Assembly (NCBI GenBank): GCA_031283395.1
Contig: JAITBV010000083.1
Location: 1-8,530 of the forward strand
From: Candidatus Adiutrix sp.
GTDB lineage: Bacteria > Desulfobacterota > Desulfarculia > Adiutricales > Adiutricaceae
Reading direction: 5' to 3'
Length of the DNA: 8,530 bases
In this document: positions 1-5,527 of the stretch, piece after piece
Layout of the letters: each line of letters begins with the position of its first letter
How positions within the stretch are numbered: position 1 is the stretch's first letter
Notes under the pieces: model-generated
The model's input: only the letters and a program-made list of their open reading frames with translations
The model's database searches: none
What the model was told of the DNA's origin: nothing
Position numbers and translations under genes: made by a program

Positions 1-359
1 TGGACTTTGATATGATGGCTGCCGGTCAGGGGCTGGTCCGGCACGAAGACCAGGGTGTATTGGTTGAGCCAGACCTGGTGTCCGGGGATATCCGGGGTCA
101 GGGCCAGGGCGCCCTCGGGGACCTGATAGTAGGCCCCCAGGGGGACCATGGGCTGGTCGAACCTGGCCGCTATCTGGCTCAGGCGGGGCAGGTCGCCCGA
201 GGGGCCCAGGCGCAGGAGGGCCAGGGGGGGGGCGGAAGTGGCTCCGGAAGGAGCCGCGGCCCGGGGCGGGGCAACCGGCTCGTCGGAGCAGCCGGAAACC
301 ATAAGGAATGGGACGGCCAGAGCGCACAGAATCAGGCAACGGGCGAGATTTTTCAGCAT
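1..359 (-). CDS. Alpha-2-macroglobulin-family lipoprotein, N-terminal part (runs off left edge)
   Basis: This open frame of 119 codons has no stop and leaves the window at base 1. Residues 1-24 form a lipoprotein signal: MLKNLAR, a hydrophobic core, then lipobox VSGC with Cys24 as the lipidated residue. A Pro/Ala-rich linker follows (28-45), part of it coded by nine consecutive C. From residue 46 the protein looks folded: LRLGPSGDLPRLSQIAARFD, then QPMVPLG (69-75), and later QVWLNQYTLVFVPDQPLTG. The 'F-x-QPMVPLG' strand and the 'TLVFVPDQPL' strand resemble the first macroglobulin/Ig-like domain of bacterial alpha-2-macroglobulins (YfhM type), periplasmic protease-trapping lipoproteins usually of 1500 or more residues. 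The start is supported by GAGGTG at 371-366, six bases before the ATG. The gene lies 47 bases after rsmE and has its own promoter candidate. Such genes often precede pbpC, which would lie beyond the left edge. The lipoprotein assignment is firm; the family assignment is moderate because only the N-terminus is seen. Confidence 0.72.
   Translation of the reverse strand, partial: MLKNLARCLILCALAVPFLMVSGCSDEPVAPPRAAAPSGATSAPPLALLRLGPSGDLPRLSQIAARFDQPMVPLGAYYQVPEGALALTPDIPGHQVWLNQYTLVFVPDQPLTGSHHIKV
224..232. repeat. Homopolymer tract: nine C on the coding (minus) strand
   Basis: Nine consecutive G on the plus strand are nine C in the coding strand of the alpha-2-macroglobulin-like gene, covering codons 43-46 (Ala-Pro-Pro-Leu). 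At length nine the frame stays open from the start codon to the window edge. Adding or losing one base would shift the frame shortly after the lipobox. Shorter G/C runs exist elsewhere in this GC-rich window (eight at 5786-5793, seven at 6552-6558), so the run may be chance. Confidence 0.9.
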
Positions 360-392
360 ATCCGGCACCTCGGGCAATTTTTTTATTAAAAG

Positions 393-401
393 ATTATACC
401 A
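393..401 (-). promoter_or_regulatory. Extended -10 promoter for the alpha-2-macroglobulin-like gene
   Basis: On the minus strand, TGGTATAAT reads from 401 to 393: a perfect TATAAT hexamer (398-393) preceded by TG one base upstream, the extended -10 pattern. No good -35 is seen; the hexamer 17 bases upstream (421-416) is ACTGTT, inside the end of rsmE. An extended -10 can work without a -35. Transcription would start near 386, giving a leader of roughly 25 bases that includes the GAGGTG ribosome site. This suggests that the lipoprotein gene can be transcribed separately from prmA-rsmE. Confidence 0.5.
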
Positions 402-406
402 TAGTT

Positions 407-1147
407 TTAACCCGGAACAGTCAGAAGCAAAGCCAGGGCGGCCAGGGCCGCGGTTTCGGCCCGCAGGGTGAGGGGCCCCAGGCGCCAGGGCCTGAGCCCG
501 GCGGCCATGAAGGCCGCCTCTTCCCCGGGGCTGAAGCCGCCCTCGGGCCCGACCAGGACCCAAAGATCCGACCTGGCCCCGGCTGCCTCATCATCCGAAA
601 CACCCGTAGCCGCCCGAGGGCTGAGGAAGAAACCGGCCGGAGCCGGCCCGGCCTCGGCCAGGATCTCCGCCGGGGTCGCGGGTGGCCGGACGACCAGGGG
701 CCGGGCCCGGCCGCACTGCTTGCGGGCCTCCTCGGCCAGGCGCTGCCATCTCTCGGCCCTGGCCAACGCGGCTCGGGCCAAGCCGGGCTTGACCCGCTCG
801 CAGACCAGGGGCCAGATTTCCCCGGCCCCCAATTCCGCGGCCTTTTCCACGGCCCAGTCAAAACGGGGTAACTTTATTATAGCCAGGGCCAGCCGGATCC
901 CCGGCCCATGTAAGGCTTCACCGGCACTACGCCAGCTTTCTTCAAGCACGAGCCCCAGGCAGAGGCTTCGGCCGCCCCGGGCCGTGACCACCCGGGCTCG
1001 GGCCAGGCCCGCCGGGCCGGCCACTTCCACCAAATCGCCGGCCTTAAGGCGCAGGACCGAGACCCCGTGCCTGGCCTGGGCCGGGTCCAGCCATATCTCC
1101 CGGTCTTCCTCCGGCCCGCCGGCCCAGGTCAGGCGGGGTATCCTCAT
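407..1147 (-). CDS. rsmE: 16S rRNA (uracil1498-N3)-methyltransferase RsmE
   Basis: RsmE transfers a methyl group from SAM to N3 of U1498 in 16S rRNA on the assembled small subunit. The 246-residue product has the usual family length: an N-terminal PUA-like RNA-binding domain (about 1-72) and a C-terminal SPOUT knot domain. Family motifs seen are KLPRFDWAVEKAAELG (92-107), CERVK (116-120, where SERS is common), EEARKQCGR (139-147), LVGPEGGFSPGE (198-209) and LGPLTLRAETAALAAL (223-238); the last two form the SAM-binding knot. I chose ATG 1147-1145 because it overlaps the prmA stop as ATGA, has AAGGGG seven bases upstream, and yields the normal MRIPRL N-terminus. A start at 1195 would add 16 residues unlike the family. 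The overlap implies translational coupling to prmA, a common gene pair. Stop is TAA at 409-407. Confidence 0.96.
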   Translation of the reverse strand: MRIPRLTWAGGPEEDREIWLDPAQARHGVSVLRLKAGDLVEVAGPAGLARARVVTARGGRSLCLGLVLEESWRSAGEALHGPGIRLALAIIKLPRFDWAVEKAAELGAGEIWPLVCERVKPGLARAALARAERWQRLAEEARKQCGRARPLVVRPPATPAEILAEAGPAPAGFFLSPRAATGVSDDEAAGARSDLWVLVGPEGGFSPGEEAAFMAAGLRPWRLGPLTLRAETAALAALALLLTVPG

Positions 1148-2052
1148 AAAGGTTCCCCTTCCCGGCCAGCCCGGCTCAGACTCAGGGCCACCCATTCCTC
1201 CCGCTGAAGGCGTGTTTCCAAGGTCCAGCCCAGGGCCTCATAAACCGAGGCCGCTTCCGAGGCCTGGCTGTCCAGGAGACCCGAGAGCACTAGGCGTCCG
1301 GACGGCCCGGCCAGGCCGGTCAACAAAGGGGCCAGCTCCAGGAGAGGGGCCAGGGTCAGGTTGGCCGCGATGAGGTCGATGGGCGGGCGCAGTTGCTCCA
1401 GAGGGCGACAACTAAAACTTACGTGGCCGGCCAGGCCGTTGAAGGCGGCGTTGGCCTCGGCCACGGCCAGGGTCTCGGGGTCGTTATCCACCCCTAAGAC
1501 CTCGGCGTCCGGGTTCAGGGCTGAAGCGGCCAGGGCCAGGATGCCGCTGCCGAAACCCACGTCCAAAATCCGGCTAGCCCGGGGGGCCAGGTCGGCCAGG
1601 AGTTTCAGACAGAGCCAGGTGGTGGCGTGGTGGCCGCTGCCGAAGGCCAGGCCCGGGTCCAGGCGCAGGACCACGGCGGCATCCGGCAGATCGTTCTCCG
1701 GCCACCAGGTGGGGGCCACAGCCAGAGCCGGGCTCACCAGGACGGGCTCCAGGCCCTCCTTCCATTTTTCGGCCCAGTCCCGGCCTTCTTCCAGTTCCAG
1801 TTCAAAATCGAATTCCCCCGGGTCCAGGCCGAAGGCTTTGGCCAGGCGGTCTATGAGGCCAGAGGCCAAGGCAGCCAGGCGGTCCCGGTCCTGGGGGGCG
1901 AAGCCGGCCCGGGTCACCACCCGGCCCCGCTCATCGGGCCGGTCCTCCCAGAGCCCGGCCGCCCCGGCCTCGAACAAAAGGGCGCTTACCGCCTCGGCCG
2001 CGGCCGGCGGGTGGCGCAAGGTTATCGAAAGCCAGGGGCCGGATGAATTCAT
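1144..2052 (-). CDS. prmA: Ribosomal protein L11 methyltransferase PrmA
   Basis: PrmA trimethylates ribosomal protein L11 using SAM. The 302-residue product has the PrmA layout: an N-terminal substrate-binding ferredoxin-like domain (about 1-75), a linker with WAEKWKEGLEPV (93-104), and a class I methyltransferase domain. Recognised motifs are DPGLAFGSGHHATT (132-145), LDVGFGSGILALAA (163-176, SAM motif I), GVDNDPE (187-193, acidic residue after strand 2) and AANLTLAPLLEL (229-240). The ending EWVALSL (286-292) is typical. Two motifs depart from the usual family text: FGSGHHATT in place of FGTGTHPTT, and GFGSG in place of GCGSG. The ATG at 2052 is the only in-frame start nearby and lacks a clear Shine-Dalgarno sequence; a six-codon leader frame overlaps it. 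The gene is first of a two-gene unit with rsmE. Confidence 0.95.
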   Translation of the reverse strand: MNSSGPWLSITLRHPPAAAEAVSALLFEAGAAGLWEDRPDERGRVVTRAGFAPQDRDRLAALASGLIDRLAKAFGLDPGEFDFELELEEGRDWAEKWKEGLEPVLVSPALAVAPTWWPENDLPDAAVVLRLDPGLAFGSGHHATTWLCLKLLADLAPRASRILDVGFGSGILALAASALNPDAEVLGVDNDPETLAVAEANAAFNGLAGHVSFSCRPLEQLRPPIDLIAANLTLAPLLELAPLLTGLAGPSGRLVLSGLLDSQASEAASVYEALGWTLETRLQREEWVALSLSRAGREGEPL

Positions 2053-2069
2053 AAACGCATTGTGCCCAT
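2049..2069 (-). other. Possible six-codon leader frame overlapping the prmA start
   Basis: On the minus strand an ATG at 2069 opens a frame of six codons (Met-Gly-Thr-Met-Arg-Leu) that ends in TGA at 2051-2049. This stop overlaps the prmA ATG as ATGA, the same arrangement as at the prmA-rsmE junction. prmA itself has no clear ribosome-binding site, and the mini-frame has only a weak AGG about six bases upstream. It could load ribosomes onto prmA by termination-reinitiation, or be chance. Nothing beyond the geometry supports it. Confidence 0.2.
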
Positions 2070-2195
2070 ATTCAACCTGAAAAGCAACCTGGCTGTCTTT
2101 AGTTTTATTGCCGTTATCAAAAATAATATGTTAAGCTGGCGTTGCTGACCTATTGAAGCTAAACCAGCCACAGAAATAGCGAGGACCGTTCAAGC
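2053..2195. promoter_or_regulatory. Divergent intergenic region between prmA and the TPR-glycosyltransferase gene
   Basis: This 143-base gap separates divergently transcribed genes and must carry both promoters; it is AT-richer than its surroundings. Plus-strand candidate: AATAAT (2122-2127, five of six matches to -10) with a poor TTTAGT (2098-2103) 18 bases upstream. Minus-strand candidate: TATTAT (2128-2123), with no convincing -35. The two candidates overlap, so they would compete. A 7-base direct repeat CAACCTG occurs at 2073-2079 and 2085-2091, 12 bases apart. AGCAAC (2083-2088) and GTTGCT (2141-2146) form inverted arms around the AT-rich core. GAGGA at 2181-2185 is the ribosome site of the plus-strand gene. 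The function as a control region is safe; the individual boxes are weak. Confidence 0.45.
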
Positions 2196-3617
2196 ATGGA
2201 TGTTGAACTGCTGGAAAAAGCCGAACAGGCCTACAAGGAGGGCCAAGGCCAGTCGGCCTATGAACTCCTGGCTGAGTTTCTGAATCGGGAACCGGACCAT
2301 CCCCGGGCCTTGCTGGACAAGGCGGTGGTTTGTCATAGCCTGGGCCGCGCCGAGGAGGCCATCTCGACCTTTGAGTCGCTTTTGAGGCTGGATGAGACCA
2401 ACCTGGAAGCCCGCCGCAGCCTGGCTGTGGCCCTGGCTTCGCTCCAGCGCTGGCCGGAGGCGGAAACGCACCTGGCTTATATTTTGGGCCGCCAATCCGA
2501 AGACCACGCCCTCTGGGCCTACCTGGCCAAGGTGGTCAAGGCCCAGGGACGCCGGGAGGAAGCCCTGGCCCATATCGAACGCGCGGTCAGGCTCGCGCCC
2601 CGGCAGTTGGAGTATGCCGGTATGCGGGCCGACCTGGCCTCCGGAGAAATGAAAAAGAAGCCACGGCTGGTTCTCTGCTGCGCCCCGGGCATGGATAATT
2701 TCATATATGAGCTATTGAAGGGCCTGGAGCCATATATGCGGACCCAGGCGCTGGTCTCCGCCCAACCGCCCGAGCATCTGGAAGCCATCAAGGCGGCCAA
2801 CGTGGTCTGGCTGGAATGGGGCAACCAGTTGACCGAATTCCTCTCCAAGCAGCATAGCGCCCTGGAGGGCAAACAGGTCATAGTCAGGATCCACAGTTAT
2901 GAAGTCCTGGACCGCCTGGCCGACAAGATAGATTTCAGCCGGATCACCGATGTGGTCTTCGTCTCCAGGCTGATTCGGGATCTTTTCCTGGCCCGCAAAC
3001 CGGAACTGACAGGCCAATGCCGGGTCCACGTCATCCACAACGGCATTGACCTTAAGAAATTCGCCTTCGTGCCTCGGAGCGATTCCCGTCGGCACATCGC
3101 CTATCTTGGCTCCATCAACTACAAAAAAGACCCCATGGTGATGATGCAGGCTTTCGCCTTTCTGCACCGAAGGCACCCGGAAGCAAAACTGCATATTGCG
3201 GGGGCTTATCAGGATTACCGCTATGAAGTCGGCATGCCGCATTTCCTGGAAGAGGCGGGCCTAACCGAGGCGGTCACACTCTACGGGCACATCAAGAACG
3301 CCGACGAATGGCTGCAAGACAAAGATTTTATTTTCTGTTCCAGCCTTATGGAGGGCCACCCGGTCGGGCTTATGGAGGCCATGAGCCGCGGTTGCCGGCC
3401 CCTGATCCGCAATTTTCCGGGGGCTCGCGATCTATACCCGGCCAACCAGATATGGACCACCTTTGATGATTTGGAAGGCCTTTTTTTGAACGGTCCCACG
3501 CCCGAAGAGGCCAGCCGCTTCGTGGCCGACCATCACTCCCTGGATCGGCAACTGGGCAGTTTTCTGAAAGTCTTTCTGGACAGGGCACTGATTGAGGAAA
3601 AACTGGTCTTCGCCTGA
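2196..3617 (+). CDS. TPR-domain GT4-family glycosyltransferase
   Basis: The 473-residue product joins two modules. Residues about 3-138 form around four tetratricopeptide repeats, visible as repeating helix pairs such as ALLDKAVVCHSLGRAEEAIS and LWAYLAKVVKAQGRREEALA. Residues about 155-473 form a GT-B fold glycosyltransferase: VIHNGIDLKKF (279-289, interdomain hinge), IAYLGSINYKKDP (301-313, start of the donor-binding domain), and EGHPVGLME (386-394), the E-x7-E motif of retaining GT4 enzymes that contacts the nucleotide sugar, followed by AMSRGCRPLI. No signal peptide or membrane segment is seen, so it is probably cytoplasmic, with the TPR serving as a docking or acceptor-binding surface. 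Donor and acceptor are unknown; surface glycan or protein O-glycosylation is plausible given the convergent sugar genes. GAGGA lies 10 bases before ATG. It is the only plus-strand gene here and ends 12 bases from the neighbouring stop. Confidence 0.88.
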   Translation: MDVELLEKAEQAYKEGQGQSAYELLAEFLNREPDHPRALLDKAVVCHSLGRAEEAISTFESLLRLDETNLEARRSLAVALASLQRWPEAETHLAYILGRQSEDHALWAYLAKVVKAQGRREEALAHIERAVRLAPRQLEYAGMRADLASGEMKKKPRLVLCCAPGMDNFIYELLKGLEPYMRTQALVSAQPPEHLEAIKAANVVWLEWGNQLTEFLSKQHSALEGKQVIVRIHSYEVLDRLADKIDFSRITDVVFVSRLIRDLFLARKPELTGQCRVHVIHNGIDLKKFAFVPRSDSRRHIAYLGSINYKKDPMVMMQAFAFLHRRHPEAKLHIAGAYQDYRYEVGMPHFLEEAGLTEAVTLYGHIKNADEWLQDKDFIFCSSLMEGHPVGLMEAMSRGCRPLIRNFPGARDLYPANQIWTTFDDLEGLFLNGPTPEEASRFVADHHSLDRQLGSFLKVFLDRALIEEKLVFA

Positions 3618-3629
3618 ACCGCCCGCCTT

Positions 3630-4358
3630 TTAGAACATGGCTCCCATGACAATGGAGTCATGGCAGGCGGGGAAAAGCCTGGTCACCAGTTCAGGCAGGG
3701 TGTCGCGCCGGGCGGTCAATGGGGCGCGGTTGGCCAGGGCGTAAAACACCGGCTTGAAACCGGCCCGGGTGAGAATCTTGGCCAGCGTGTAAACAGTGAA
3801 CCAATAACGGTGATCAGTGTTGACGCACTCCTGGTTTTTGAGCATGAACATGAAGTTTTGAAAAGAAAAGGCATGGGGGCCGCTGACCAGGAGACGATCC
3901 ACCTGCCCCTTATAAATGCCATGCACCTCCGAAAGAAATTGCACCGGATCGTCCAGGTGTTCCAGCATATCCCCCATGAACATGGCGTCCCATTTCCGGG
4001 AGGTTATTTCCGGCGGCAGCGCGGGGGATGTCAAATCGTGGCATATGATGTCCTTATACCCAAGGCGCGCCGTGAGATAATCCACGGCCTCCCGATTGAT
4101 GTCCAACCCCAGGCACCGCCGGGTGAAACCACAGAGCGTATCATGCAACCAGGTGCCCTGGGCTCTCTTCTGGTCGATCAGGGGCAGATGATCGCAACAA
4201 CCCACATGAATCACGGTCTTGCCGGCCAGTGCCTCCTTGATCACCTCCAGGTGGCTCTGGACCGGCTGGTCATGGGGAGAAAGGGACAGGGTCAAACCGC
4301 GGCTGAAAGCCGTTCCTTCCAGATAAGGGCGCCAATTATCGTTTATCATGTGGACCAT
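3630..4358 (-). CDS. Class I SAM-dependent methyltransferase, polysaccharide-locus type
   Basis: The product is 242 residues from the ATG at 4358. Motif I is VIHVGCCDHLPLI (49-61), not the usual D-x-G-x-G-x-G. It is followed by GLDINREAV (84-92, acidic residue for the SAM ribose), WDAMFMGDMLEHLDDP (123-138, the MetW/UbiG-like post-I region) and NTDHRYWFTVYTLAKILTRA (180-199), typical of methyltransferases in glycan clusters that act on sugars or glycan ends. The substrate is not known. A GTG at 4373 overlaps the rfbG stop as GTGA but has its ribosome site only two bases away; ATG 4358 has GAGGGAG six bases upstream and is preferred. A third option is ATG 4349. The gene directly follows rfbG, so both probably work on the same sugar. 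Base composition is visibly less GC-rich than the flanking genes, consistent with transfer. Confidence 0.85.
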   Translation of the reverse strand: MVHMINDNWRPYLEGTAFSRGLTLSLSPHDQPVQSHLEVIKEALAGKTVIHVGCCDHLPLIDQKRAQGTWLHDTLCGFTRRCLGLDINREAVDYLTARLGYKDIICHDLTSPALPPEITSRKWDAMFMGDMLEHLDDPVQFLSEVHGIYKGQVDRLLVSGPHAFSFQNFMFMLKNQECVNTDHRYWFTVYTLAKILTRAGFKPVFYALANRAPLTARRDTLPELVTRLFPACHDSIVMGAMF

Positions 4359-4364
4359 GGTCGG

Positions 4365-4371
4365 CTCCCTC
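4365..4371 (-). promoter_or_regulatory. Ribosome-binding site deciding the methyltransferase start
   Basis: GAGGGAG reads 4371-4365 on the minus strand, six bases before ATG 4358. It overlaps the stop codon of rfbG (4372-4370), so ribosomes ending rfbG are delivered onto it. This favours ATG 4358 over the in-frame GTG at 4373. Confidence 0.6.
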
Positions 4372-5446
4372 ACCTCTCCAAATAATTGGAAATCTGCCGC
4401 TGGAGCACTTCCAGGGTCGACCAGCCCCGGTAAAAGGCCCTATACCAATCGACAGTCCAGGCCAGGGCCTCTTCCAAGGGCAGGCGGACCGGCCAGCCCA
4501 GAACGGTCCGGGCCCGGTCGGCGTTGAGGATCAGTATCTCCGCCTCCGCCTCCTGATAGCCCGGGGCCGGGGCCAGTTCAACCTTGGCCCACCCGCCCCA
4601 GAGTTCGGCCAGGCGGCCCGCCAGCTTGCTGGCCAGCCAGTGGTCGGCCGGGTCGGGCCCGAAATTCCAGGCCCCGGCCCATTCCCACCGTCCTTCCCAA
4701 AGCCCCCGGGCCAGGGCCAGGTAGCCGCTCAAGGGTTCCAGCACATGCTGCCAGGGCCGGAGAGCCCAGGGCCGCCGCAGGATCAGCGGCCGCCCGTCGG
4801 TGAAGGATTTCAGGGCGTCCGGCACCAGGCGGGCCGGGGAAAAATCGCCCCCGCCCAGGACATGGCCGGTCCGGGCCGTGGCCAGGAGGACCCGGTCATC
4901 CTGGAAAAAAGACCGCCTCCAAGCCCCCACGGCCAGTTCCGCCGCCGCCTTGCTGGCGGAATAGGGGTCGTCCCCGCCCAGGGCATCGTCCTCCCCGTAG
5001 CCGCCCCGGCGGCCGTCGTTGCGGTAGCACCTGTCGCTGGTGACGATCACGGCCGCCTTGAGCGCGGACGCCTGCCGGGCCGCCTCCAGGAAACCGACCG
5101 TGCCCATGACATTGACCGCGAAGGTGCCCGCCGGCGCCAGGTAAGACCGGCTCACTATGGGCTGGGCGGCCAGGTGAAAGGCCACCTCGGCCCCGGAATT
5201 CTCCAAGGCCGCGGCCAGCCGCCCCGGAGCCATGATATCGCCCATGAGCGAGGCCCCGCCCTTTGGCGGCCGGGCCGCGGCCAGCTTGAACAGACTGGGA
5301 TCCGAGGGCGGAGCCAGGGATATGCCGTGAACCTCGGCCCCCAAGGCCTCCAGAAGCATGGTCAGCCAGACGCCCTTGAAGCCGGCGTGCCCGGTGATGA
5401 GCACTTTCCGGCCCGACCAGAATTCCGTCTCGTTTTTCAAAGTCAT
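4370..5446 (-). CDS. rfbG: CDP-glucose 4,6-dehydratase
   Basis: This enzyme converts CDP-D-glucose to CDP-4-dehydro-6-deoxy-D-glucose with bound NAD, the entry to CDP-3,6-dideoxyhexoses and related surface sugars. The 358-residue product matches the extended short-chain dehydrogenase family: ITGHAGFKGVWL (17-28, NAD-binding glycine loop), MGDI (68-71), HLAAQPIVSRSY (91-102), NVMGTV (112-117), VTSDRCY (135-141), DPYSASKAAAEL (160-171, with Tyr162 and Lys166 of YxxxK), and RPWQHVLEPLSGYL (230-243), which is diagnostic for this subfamily against dTDP-glucose or GDP-mannose dehydratases. The usual TSDKCY is TSDRCY here. ATG 5446 has GAGG ten bases upstream. The gene follows the amidohydrolase by 71 bases and leads into the methyltransferase. 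Its normal partner rfbF (glucose-1-phosphate cytidylyltransferase) is not in the window. Confidence 0.92.
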   Translation of the reverse strand: MTLKNETEFWSGRKVLITGHAGFKGVWLTMLLEALGAEVHGISLAPPSDPSLFKLAAARPPKGGASLMGDIMAPGRLAAALENSGAEVAFHLAAQPIVSRSYLAPAGTFAVNVMGTVGFLEAARQASALKAAVIVTSDRCYRNDGRRGGYGEDDALGGDDPYSASKAAAELAVGAWRRSFFQDDRVLLATARTGHVLGGGDFSPARLVPDALKSFTDGRPLILRRPWALRPWQHVLEPLSGYLALARGLWEGRWEWAGAWNFGPDPADHWLASKLAGRLAELWGGWAKVELAPAPGYQEAEAEILILNADRARTVLGWPVRLPLEEALAWTVDWYRAFYRGWSTLEVLQRQISNYLER

Positions 5447-5527
5447 TTCAGTGTTTCCTCCCCGCTATTCAAATCAATCAGCCGTCCGCCAAGACCCGGT
5501 CTGTTCAGATGCTATATTTATAATATG
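5447..5527 (-). promoter_or_regulatory. Intergenic region before rfbG with a candidate -10 and a small palindrome
   Basis: The 71-base gap between the amidohydrolase stop and the rfbG ATG begins with an AT-rich stretch overlapping the stop codon. On the minus strand it holds TATAAA (5522-5517) and TATTAT (5525-5520), each five of six to -10; no convincing -35 is present. AGACC-C-GGTCT (5492-5502) is a perfect 11-base palindrome placed just after where transcription from that -10 would start. It could let the sugar genes be expressed apart from the rng unit. The evidence is weak and rests on composition and position. Confidence 0.25.

Noticed and set aside
12..389. Plus-strand open frame opposite the alpha-2-macroglobulin-like gene
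   Set aside because: Gly/Gln-rich shadow; the minus strand carries a start with a ribosome site, a lipobox and a family-like domain.
1148..1195. Longer RsmE start 16 codons upstream
   Set aside because: The extra residues do not resemble RsmE, while the internal ATG has a ribosome site and an ATGA overlap with prmA.
468..1373. Long plus-strand open frames opposite rsmE and prmA, including 1361-2080
   Set aside because: Ser/Arg/Pro-rich antisense translations of clearly recognised genes, with no motif of their own.
2053..2110. In-frame codons upstream of the prmA ATG as part of a longer PrmA
   Set aside because: No ATG, GTG or TTG start lies in that stretch in frame, and PrmA already has a full N-terminal domain.
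3618..3629. Intrinsic terminator between the convergent genes
   Set aside because: The gap is only 12 bases and shows no stem-loop followed by a T-run on either strand.
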